The notes below the pieces were generated by a model, which saw only the letters and a list, made by a program, of their open reading frames with translations, had not been told where the DNA came from and made no database searches. The position numbers and the translations under genes were made by a program. This document shows, piece by piece, positions 23,235 to 29,888 of a DNA stretch of 34,312 bases (its first letter is position 1; each line of letters begins with the position of its first letter). The stretch is from NCBI GenBank assembly GCA_964243985.1, contig CAXTHJ010000025.1, positions 1-34,312 on the forward strand, read 5' to 3'. This DNA is from CAIOYC01 sp964243985. Its GTDB lineage: Bacteria > Pseudomonadota > Alphaproteobacteria > Caulobacterales > Caulobacteraceae.

Positions 23235-25651
23235 GCCGTGACCAGATCGGGCTGCGTCGGCGCGGACAGGGAGACGCGGATCGGAATGGCCTTGTAGGCT
23301 GGGGTATGCGCCTTCTTGTCGTGGTGCGAGAGGGGAACCAGGGGATTGGCTTCGGGGAAGTAGGCGCCGATGCAGCCTTGCGGGATGTTATAGGGCACGA
23401 CCCGGAACCCTTTTACGCTCCGGGGCACCTCGCTTTCCATGGCAGTGGTCAGATCGACCATGTCGTCCGCCTTCAGGCCGTATTGCACTATGTCCGCCTC
23501 GTTCATGAACACCACCATGCGGGTGCCTTTGACGCCGCGGAAGCGGTCCACGTCGCTGTAGACCGTGGTGTTGAACTGGCCGTTGCTGCGCAGGGTCACC
23601 AGTTGCAGCACGCCCTCCTGGCCGAAGCTTTCGGCGTGGCCGGCGAACATCTGGGTGGGGACGACGAAGTTGGCCTTGCCGCTGCGGGTGCCCCACTTGC
23701 GTTCTCGGGCGCCCAGCGGCCGGGTGAGGCCGCCCGGTTGAAACATCTTCTCGTTCAGGCCTTTGAACGTCGCCGGCCAGGTCTGCTCGATCGCGCCCCG
23801 CACTTTGGAATAGTCGCCGACCCAATCGTCCCACGGAACCTTGGGGTTGGGCGACAGGGTAGCCTTGGCGATGCCGGCGACGATGGCGGGCTCTGAGAGC
23901 AGGTACGGGCTCGCCGGCTTCACCTGGCCGTTGGAGCCGTGGAAGTGGGCCAGGCTGCTTTCCATCGAAACCGATTGCGGCCCCGTCGCCTGCTCATCGA
24001 TCTCGATACGGCCGAGACAGGGCAGGAGGTAGGCTACCTCGCCGTGCACCACATGGCTGCGGTTCAGCTTGGTGGCGATGGCGACGGTGAGGCGCAGCTT
24101 GCGCCACGCCGCCTCCACCCGCGGAATGTCCGGCACGGCGCGGGAGAAGTTGCCGCCTAGGGCGATGAAGGCCTTCACCTCGCCGGTGATCATCTTTTCG
24201 CACGCCTTGACGGTGGTCAGGCCCTCATGGCGCGGCGGCTCGAAATCGTACATCGTTTTCAAGACGTCCAGAGGGGCCAGTTCCGGCTTCTCGGTGATGC
24301 CGACGGTGCGTTGGCCCTGCACGTTGGAGTGGCCCCGCACCGGGCATATGCCTGCGCCGGGCTTGCCGATGTTGCCGCGCAAAAGCAGCATGTTGACCAC
24401 CATCTGCACGGCTTCCACCCCCGCCACGTGCTGGGTCAGACCCATGCCGTAGATGGCCGTCACGGCTTCGGCGGCGGCGTAGGTCTTCGCCAGGGCCTCG
24501 ATGTCGTCGCGCTTCAGGCCGGAGACGGTTTCGATCTCGCCCCAATCGGCGGCGCGGCAGTAGGCGGCGAAGTCCTCGAAGCCGTGGGTGTGGGTCTGGA
24601 TGAAGTCGTGGTCGAGCATACGCCGGTTCTGCTTGGCGGCGGCGGCGACCTTGATGGAGAAGCCGGCGTCGTTCTCCGTCTCCTCCAGCAAGGCCTCCCG
24701 GTCGGTGGCGTGCGCTTCGCCCTGGGCGGCCAGGGCGTCGTCCGCCTCGATCATGGTCTTGCAGACGCCGGTCAGCAGCGCGATGTCGCCGCCGTTCCGC
24801 ACCTGCAGGATCTGCGACGCGATCTGCGTCTCCTTCGGCGTCAGCATCTCCAGCGGGTTCTGCGGGTTCTTGAACCGCTCCAGCCCCCGTTCGCGCAGGG
24901 GGTTGATGCCGATGACCTTGGCGCCCCGGTGTACGGCGTTTTGCAGCTGGTGCAGGATGCGGGGAGCGGAGGTGGCGGGATTGTGGGCGATGTAGAGCAG
25001 AAGGTCCGCCTGCTCGAAGTCCTGCAGCGTCACCGTGCCGACCGCCACACCGATGCTTTCCGGCAGAGCGACAGAGGTCGATTCGTGGCACATGTTGGAG
25101 CTGTCCGGCAGATTGTTGGTGCCGTACATGCGGGCCAGGAGCTGGTACATGTAGCAGGTCTCAAGGCTGGCCCGGCCGCTGACGTAGAACACGGTGGCGT
25201 CCGGCGTCGCGCCCAGCGCCTTCAGCTCCCGCCCGATCTCCTCGAACGCGCTCTCCCAGGAGACGGGCGTGTATTTGTCGGTGGTCGGGTCCCAACGCAT
25301 CGGGCGGGTCAGGCGGCCGGCCTGCTCCAGGTCGTGATCGGCCCACGCCTCCAGCTCGGTCAGGGTGTGCTTCTTGAAGAAGGCTTCATTGGCGCGGTGA
25401 TGGGTGACTTCCCAGGCGGTGGCCTTGACGCCGTTTTCGCAGACCTCAAACGGATGCGGCTCGGCCGGCTTGCCCCAGGCGCAGCTGACGCACATGAAGC
25501 CGTCAGGCTTGTTCTGCTTCAGCATCAGCTCGGCGCCCTCGATGGGCAGGCCTTCGCGGATCAGGATGTCGACCACCGATTGCAGCGATCCATAGCCGCC
25601 GGACGGTCCTTTGTACGGCTTGATCTTGCCGGCTTTCGCGCGCTTGGCCAT
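23231..25651 (-). CDS. Molybdopterin oxidoreductase, FdhF/YdeP type
   Basis: This 806-residue protein is an alpha-type molybdopterin-guanine-dinucleotide oxidoreductase of the YdeP group, related to formate dehydrogenases. An N-terminal cysteine set (Cys54 and Cys57 in CVSCAWGKP, plus Cys71) is the likely iron-sulfur site. Cys188 in SSNMCHES is the likely molybdenum ligand. Cofactor-binding phrases include MGLTQHVAGVEAVQMVVNMLL, PGAGICPVRGHSNVQGQRT and RSNGQFNTTVYSD. No twin-arginine signal is visible, so it is cytoplasmic. The start ATG 25651 follows GGGGAGA; an in-frame start at 25708 adds 19 unlike residues. It is divergent from fdhD, which should supply sulfur to its cofactor, and coupled to the nitrate-reductase-associated gene. 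Family members are linked to acid or oxidative stress and the true substrate is unknown. Confidence 0.93.
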   Translation of the reverse strand: MAKRAKAGKIKPYKGPSGGYGSLQSVVDILIREGLPIEGAELMLKQNKPDGFMCVSCAWGKPAEPHPFEVCENGVKATAWEVTHHRANEAFFKKHTLTELEAWADHDLEQAGRLTRPMRWDPTTDKYTPVSWESAFEEIGRELKALGATPDATVFYVSGRASLETCYMYQLLARMYGTNNLPDSSNMCHESTSVALPESIGVAVGTVTLQDFEQADLLLYIAHNPATSAPRILHQLQNAVHRGAKVIGINPLRERGLERFKNPQNPLEMLTPKETQIASQILQVRNGGDIALLTGVCKTMIEADDALAAQGEAHATDREALLEETENDAGFSIKVAAAAKQNRRMLDHDFIQTHTHGFEDFAAYCRAADWGEIETVSGLKRDDIEALAKTYAAAEAVTAIYGMGLTQHVAGVEAVQMVVNMLLLRGNIGKPGAGICPVRGHSNVQGQRTVGITEKPELAPLDVLKTMYDFEPPRHEGLTTVKACEKMITGEVKAFIALGGNFSRAVPDIPRVEAAWRKLRLTVAIATKLNRSHVVHGEVAYLLPCLGRIEIDEQATGPQSVSMESSLAHFHGSNGQVKPASPYLLSEPAIVAGIAKATLSPNPKVPWDDWVGDYSKVRGAIEQTWPATFKGLNEKMFQPGGLTRPLGARERKWGTRSGKANFVVPTQMFAGHAESFGQEGVLQLVTLRSNGQFNTTVYSDVDRFRGVKGTRMVVFMNEADIVQYGLKADDMVDLTTAMESEVPRSVKGFRVVPYNIPQGCIGAYFPEANPLVPLSHHDKKAHTPAYKAIPIRVSLSAPTQPDLVTA

Positions 25652-25675
25652 GCTCGTCTCCCCGATCTGACTTGC

Positions 25676-25735
25676 TTCCTCAACGCGCCTTGGGTCAAGG
25701 CGATGCATCGGCGGTGGCGGTTCGGCGTTGAGGAA
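25676..25735. promoter_or_regulatory. Nested inverted repeats between the oxidoreductase and fdhD
   Basis: The outer arms TTCCTCAACGC (25676-25686) and GCGTTGAGGAA (25725-25735) are perfect 11-base inverted copies. Inside are a 7-base hairpin CGCCTTG/CAAGGCG (25686-25692, 25696-25702) and a 10-base self-complementary palindrome CGATGCATCG (25701-25710). All lie in the 124-base divergent promoter region. They could be operator sites for one regulator serving both genes, or a folded leader RNA. Confidence 0.6.
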
Positions 25736-25775
25736 CGATCGCCGCTAAGCCCGGCGCGGGAGGAGCCAAACGGTC

Positions 25776-26585
25776 ATGACCAGAGAGGCGTCCATTCCCC
25801 TGCCGCGCCTGCGCTGGCGCACCGTCCAGGGCGCCGAGGCGGGCGAACGGGTCACAGCCGAGGAGACGCCGGTGGCGATCGTCCATGACGGCTCCACCAC
25901 GGCGGTGATGATGGCCACCCCGGCCGATCTGGAGGACTTCGGCGTCGGCTTCAGCCTGACCGAAGGCGTGATCGACAGCCCGGCCGATATTCGCGCATTG
26001 GAGGTGGTTCACGGCGACCTCGGGATCGAGGTGCGGCTTTGGCTGGCGCCCGAACGGTCGGGGCGGCTGGCGGCGCGGCGGCGGCGGCTGGTGGGGCCGA
26101 CCGGATGCGGCCTTTGCGGCATCGACAGCCTGGCCGAAGCGGTCAAGGTCTCCACACCGATTATGGACGACGGCTTCACCATCGACGCCGCGGACCTCCT
26201 GACGGCGATGCAGGCGTTGGCCGCGGCGCAGCCCCTCGGCCAGGCGACCCGCGCCGTTCACGCCGCCGCTCTTTGGCGCAGGGACGGCGCCTTGACGGTG
26301 CGCGAGGATGTCGGCCGTCACAACGCCTTGGACAAGCTGGTCGGCGCGACGGTCGACCGGCGAGATCGAAGCCAAAGCGTGCTGCTTCTGACCAGCCGTG
26401 TCTCCGTGGAAATGGTGCAGAAGGCGGCGGTCCTTGGCGCGCCCGTCCTTTGCGCCGTCTCCGCCCCCACGGCTTTGGCGGTTCGGACGGCCCAGGCGGC
26501 GGGACTGACCTTGGTGGGTGTAGCGCGGTCGGACGGCCTGGAAGTCTTCACCCATGCAGGCCGGATTCGAACACCGGCATCCTGA
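25776..26585 (+). CDS. fdhD: Formate dehydrogenase accessory sulfurtransferase FdhD
   Basis: This 269-residue cytoplasmic protein moves sulfur from a cysteine desulfurase to the molybdenum cofactor of FdhF-type enzymes. The essential cysteine pair is Cys111 and Cys114 in PTGCGLCGID. Other family blocks are EETPVAIVHDG near residue 30, DLEDFGVGFSLTEGVI, and REDVGRHNALDKLVGA with the following LLTSRVSVEMVQKAA. The ATG at 25776 follows GGAGGA. It is transcribed away from the molybdopterin oxidoreductase, its probable client. The last codons include a GATTCGAAC phrase that is only coincidentally like a tRNA T-loop. Confidence 0.95.
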   Translation: MTREASIPLPRLRWRTVQGAEAGERVTAEETPVAIVHDGSTTAVMMATPADLEDFGVGFSLTEGVIDSPADIRALEVVHGDLGIEVRLWLAPERSGRLAARRRRLVGPTGCGLCGIDSLAEAVKVSTPIMDDGFTIDAADLLTAMQALAAAQPLGQATRAVHAAALWRRDGALTVREDVGRHNALDKLVGATVDRRDRSQSVLLLTSRVSVEMVQKAAVLGAPVLCAVSAPTALAVRTAQAAGLTLVGVARSDGLEVFTHAGRIRTPAS

Positions 26586-26643
26586 AGGTCAACCTGACGC
26601 GCGCCGATTGTAAAGGAGTACGATAACTGGTTTCAAAACGGCG

Positions 26644-26829
26644 ATGTCCGCCCCGTCCAAATACGCCCATCTGCCCCGACCGCCGGACAAGCCGCAGCCC
26701 TACGAGTGCTGCAATCGCGGCTGCTGTCCTTGTATCTTTGACTACTACGAGGACGCGCTGACGCGGTGGGAGACGATGATCCGCCAGCGGGGTTTTGATC
26801 CGGAGGCGGTGATGGCGGCTCAGAAATAA
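26644..26829 (+). CDS. Small cysteine-rich oxidoreductase-like domain protein
   Basis: This 61-residue protein carries the compact cysteine block ECCNRGCCPCIFDYYEDAL (residues 21-39), preceded by a proline-rich stretch (PRPPDKPQP). This is the pattern of the 'oxidoreductase-like' N-terminal domain, whose function is not known. The cysteines suggest metal or disulfide chemistry. It starts 58 bases after fdhD on the same strand. An AGGAG lies 26 bases before the ATG, too far for a normal ribosome site, and no alternative start fits between them, so how translation begins is unclear. Confidence 0.8.
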   Translation: MSAPSKYAHLPRPPDKPQPYECCNRGCCPCIFDYYEDALTRWETMIRQRGFDPEAVMAAQK

Positions 26830-26887
26830 CTGTGATCCGGGACGGCCCTTAGAGCCGTGGGATGACAACTGGGCATTGGCGCTGGAT

Positions 26888-27409
26888 TCAAAAACCCCGA
26901 CCCAGGATCACTTCGTCGTCCAGGGTCTCGCCTACGGCGAACTTGTATTCACCGACCTTTTCAAAGCCGCAGTGGGCGTAAAGGCGCTGAGCTTTCAGGT
27001 TGGCGCTCCAAACGCCGATAAAGATCGCTCTCGCCCCGAGCCAATCCAGCGACCGCTCCAAGAGTTCGCGTCCAAGACCCGTCCCCTGCGCCGCTCGCGA
27101 GACATAGATGCGCTTCAACTCCCCGTCACCGGGTCGGGCCAGCGGGTAGGGCAGGGCATTGTCCCCCGCCTGGGCATAGGCGATCAGTTGACCGTCCGCC
27201 TCCGCCACCAGCACCTGCCCCTGCGGATCGGCGATCCAGCCGGCGATCTTGGGAGGCGCGTAGCTGGCGGTCAGGAACGCAGCGAGATCAGCTTGTGAGT
27301 AGCCCACGGCGAACCCCTCCACGAAGGTTTCGCGGAAGGTGACCTCTGCCAGCCTGGCCAGCGCGGACGCGTCTTCGGGGCGGGCGAAACGGATGGTGGG
27401 CAGGGTCAT
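26888..27409 (-). CDS. GNAT-family N-acetyltransferase
   Basis: This 173-residue protein has the GNAT fold blocks. IRFARPEDASALARLAE is at the start. YVSRAAQGTGLGRELLE contains the acetyl-CoA loop (Q-G-T-G-L-G), and the C-terminal ANLKAQRLYAHCGFEKVGEY is the usual final strand and helix. Acetyl is transferred from acetyl-CoA to an amine, but the substrate cannot be predicted. The ATG at 27409 is chosen; the open frame runs further upstream into the nuclease gene, but that part is a shadow. It begins 5 bases after the nuclease gene stop, so both are in one operon. It ends facing the cysteine-rich gene. Confidence 0.88.
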   Translation of the reverse strand: MTLPTIRFARPEDASALARLAEVTFRETFVEGFAVGYSQADLAAFLTASYAPPKIAGWIADPQGQVLVAEADGQLIAYAQAGDNALPYPLARPGDGELKRIYVSRAAQGTGLGRELLERSLDWLGARAIFIGVWSANLKAQRLYAHCGFEKVGEYKFAVGETLDDEVILGRGF

Positions 27410-27414
27410 GAGCT

Positions 27415-28434
27415 TCAGTCGTCGCCGTAGAGGGCTGCGAAGGGAATGGGCGCGCCGAGCTCCACAGCCCGCACGCTGAGGGCCGGGTTGCCGATCGAGC
27501 CGTCCTCGCTGGCGATCCAAGCCTTGGTCACGAGGTCCCGCAATTCCGCGGCCGCCGCCGCCACCCGCACCGTGGCGAAAGCGACGTCCGCAGGGTCTTT
27601 CGGCTGGAAGCCCTTCTGGCCCCAGAGCCGATAAAGCGGCCCCACACTGGAAAGCGTGGCGGAAAGGTAGGTGGAGACGCAAGCCTGGATCGTGTCGGTG
27701 CAGACCGCCGCCGGCGCCATCGCCGTCCGCACCGCGTCTTTGGTCACATTGGCCTGTACGAACGCGCCTTCGAACGGCAGGTGGATCTTGTCCTCAGTAT
27801 AATTGTTCGGGTTCGGATAATTGCCCCAGCCATTGTAATGGATCGACACGTGCATGGGCTGGCTGGCGTCGCCGACGAAGTGGGACCAGTAGCCGAGGTC
27901 GCGGATTATGATGGCTTCGCGCAGCTTCAGATCGGCGGCCAGCCAGGATTTCTGCTGCGGATCGCTCCAGGTTTTCAGGGCGGCGGTCTCGATACGATAG
28001 TAGGCGAAGTCCTCCACCAGCTGCTGCCAGCCGTCGATCAGGTTGTAGTAGAGATAGCCGCCCTTGCCGACCGCAGCGCCCGCCGCGTGGACGGTCTTCT
28101 CGTAATCCTCTCGGTCCCGAGGCATGGCGGTGATCGGGCTGCCGCCAAGCGTTTTCCCGTCGTCTGTCAGGTCTATGAAGTGGCCAGGATCAAGGTCGGC
28201 GTCGTGGGGTTGGCCGGCCCCGCGGGAGCGGTCAGGCTCCCGCGCCAGCTCCCCGATCTGATCTGACGCCTCGCGGGTGTGCAGGAAGGCTGGCAGGTCC
28301 ACCGGCAAGGCCTCCATCGCCGCCTGTCCGATCAGGCGATGTCCCGTAGAGCCCCAGGCGAACGCCTGCTCCACGGTAAGGCCGAGCATGGCCAGGGCGC
28401 TGGCGGCGAGCCGGGCTGAGCGGAATGGCCGCAT
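27415..28434 (-). CDS. S1/P1-type nuclease or zinc phospholipase C-like exported enzyme
   Basis: This 339-residue protein has a signal peptide (residues 1-26, ending QAFA), which leaves Trp27 as the mature N-terminus. In this fold the terminal Trp binds zinc. Further ligands in the S1/P1 spacing are His32 (WGSTGH), His in PGHFID, and H, D and H in YWSHFVGDASQPMHVS. The last pair is H and E in KIHLPFE, where classic S1/P1 nucleases have Asp and Bacillus phospholipase C has Glu. It is therefore a three-zinc hydrolase of nucleic acids or phospholipids, acting in the periplasm or outside. It is the first gene of a two-gene operon with the acetyltransferase and is divergent from the sedolisin gene. 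Confidence 0.87.
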   Translation of the reverse strand: MRPFRSARLAASALAMLGLTVEQAFAWGSTGHRLIGQAAMEALPVDLPAFLHTREASDQIGELAREPDRSRGAGQPHDADLDPGHFIDLTDDGKTLGGSPITAMPRDREDYEKTVHAAGAAVGKGGYLYYNLIDGWQQLVEDFAYYRIETAALKTWSDPQQKSWLAADLKLREAIIIRDLGYWSHFVGDASQPMHVSIHYNGWGNYPNPNNYTEDKIHLPFEGAFVQANVTKDAVRTAMAPAAVCTDTIQACVSTYLSATLSSVGPLYRLWGQKGFQPKDPADVAFATVRVAAAAAELRDLVTKAWIASEDGSIGNPALSVRAVELGAPIPFAALYGDD

Positions 28435-28662
28435 GGGAAAACCTCCACGTGAGACGCATCAGTGGATGAGATTTGTAACGGGCATTTGTCCGAAGGCCAG
28501 TGGACGATCTTGGCCGGCGAAGTGATCGGTTGAGGGGCTCGCGACGAGCGCTGAAATCTTCAATTCGCCCTTGGGCAAACTTTGAGTCTTTGAGTTGGCA
28601 ACTTTAGCGTTAGCATGGCTGATGGCGCATATGAGCGGGCGAACCCGTTTGGGGAGGCGTGA

Positions 28663-29850
28663 ATGAAGCTGTCGGCCCTTTTAGCCATGCTCACTCTGGG
28701 TCTGCTCGTGAGCGCGCCTGGGACATCGTCTTCACAGACGGTCCAACGATCCGGCCGAGCGTTTCACGTCGCTGCTTGCTCGATGAATATCGGCCCTGGC
28801 AAAGCGCGGTGTCATGCGCACATTGTTACGGACGGCCGCGGCAACAGATTGGCGGCGCAGCTTCTCCCGTCGGCAGTTCCGCAGGGCTTCGGCCCAAGGG
28901 ACCTCAGGTCTGCTTACAACATCACGTCCAAAGGCGCGCCATCTACGATTATCGCCATTGTCGATGCCTATGGCTATCCGAGGGCCGGGGATGATTTGGC
29001 TATTTACCGCGCGAAATTCGGTTTGCCGGTTTGTTCGGCCGCTAATCAGTGCTTCCTCAAATATAATCAGCTTGGGCAGAGGAAAAACTATCCCGCGGAG
29101 GATGTTGGCTGGGCGCAGGAAACTGCGCTGGACCTCGATATGGCGAGCGCCATGTGTCCCAACTGCGAGATCATCCTGGTGGAAGCCAACACCAATAATC
29201 TCGCGGACCTCGCCGCAGCGGAGAACGAGGCCGCAGCCCTCGGCGCCTATGTCATCAGCAACAGCTATGGCGGTAGCGAAGCCGGCACCAAGCCGGTTGA
29301 GTCTGCTTACAATCATCCCGGGATCGCGATTACGGCGAGCAGTGGGGATCAAGGCTATGGCATTGAGTTTCCCGCCGCGTCGCCCCACGTGATCGCTGTG
29401 GGCGGGACAAGCCTTGTCAAAGATCCCACGACCGGCCGCGGCTGGTCCGAGACGACATGGTCGGATGCCGGGAGCGGCTGCAGCAAGGTCTACGCCAAAC
29501 CCGCTCACCAGACGGACACGCTCTGTCCCAGGCGCATGGTGGCGGATGTCTCGGCCGTCGCCGATCCCGATACCGGCGTCGCCGTCTACGGGCCGGTCAG
29601 CGCCACGGCGTCCACATGGCTGATCTTCGGCGGCACCAGCGTCTCCGCGCCGCTGGTCGCCGGCATCATCGGAACGCATGGACACACCACCTCCGATCTA
29701 AAACTCTATGAGCCGTATTCTCAGATGTGGTTCAATGACGTTACCGCGGGCGCCAACGGGCGCTGTAAAGACCTTTATTATTGTACGGCGGGTCCAGGCT
29801 ATGACGGCCCGACCGGCCTAGGTACGCCGAAGGGTGGCAACGCCTTTTAG
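28663..29850 (+). CDS. S53-family (sedolisin) serine-carboxyl peptidase
   Basis: This 395-residue exported protease has a signal peptide (about residues 1-24). The catalytic pair is Glu153 and Asp157 in AQETALDLD, the oxyanion Asp229 is in SSGDQGYG, and the nucleophile Ser326 is in FGGTSVSAP. The C-terminal calcium site is recognisable (FNDVTAGANG ... GYDGPTGLGTP). Sedolisins cleave proteins at acid pH outside the cell. The usual propeptide of 150-200 residues is absent: the catalytic domain begins by about residue 74. Twelve or so cysteines suggest a disulfide-rich extracellular enzyme. The ribosome site GGGGAGG is strong. GC is low: 134 of 240 bases (56%) in four 60-base lines counted inside it. 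A secretin gene follows. Confidence 0.92.
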   Translation: MKLSALLAMLTLGLLVSAPGTSSSQTVQRSGRAFHVAACSMNIGPGKARCHAHIVTDGRGNRLAAQLLPSAVPQGFGPRDLRSAYNITSKGAPSTIIAIVDAYGYPRAGDDLAIYRAKFGLPVCSAANQCFLKYNQLGQRKNYPAEDVGWAQETALDLDMASAMCPNCEIILVEANTNNLADLAAAENEAAALGAYVISNSYGGSEAGTKPVESAYNHPGIAITASSGDQGYGIEFPAASPHVIAVGGTSLVKDPTTGRGWSETTWSDAGSGCSKVYAKPAHQTDTLCPRRMVADVSAVADPDTGVAVYGPVSATASTWLIFGGTSVSAPLVAGIIGTHGHTTSDLKLYEPYSQMWFNDVTAGANGRCKDLYYCTAGPGYDGPTGLGTPKGGNAF

Positions 29851-29888
29851 CGCCCGCTAACCAGTCGCGCAGGCTGACTGCGACTTTC

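Noticed and set aside
24227..25888. 553-codon open frame on the plus strand, antisense to the molybdopterin oxidoreductase and running into fdhD
   Set aside because: No family resemblance, and it covers the oxidoreductase gene, whose cofactor motifs are unmistakable.
26555..26585. GGATTCGAAC phrase near the fdhD end, like the T-loop of a minus-strand tRNA
   Set aside because: The flanking bases do not form a T-stem, no acceptor or anticodon stem follows, and the phrase is explained by fdhD codons.
26841..26870. ACGGC/GCCGT stem between the cysteine-rich gene and the acetyltransferase gene as a terminator
   Set aside because: Only five pairs with no T-run on either strand.
27410..27682. N-terminal extension of the acetyltransferase frame up to 27682
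   Set aside because: It overlaps the nuclease C-terminus, is arginine/glycine rich and unlike GNAT proteins. The ATG at 27409 gives a normal N-terminus.
28537..28549. GCTCG-CGA-CGAGC hairpin upstream of the sedolisin gene
   Set aside because: Short 5-base stem in GC-rich DNA, expected by chance; no support from spacing or a T-run.
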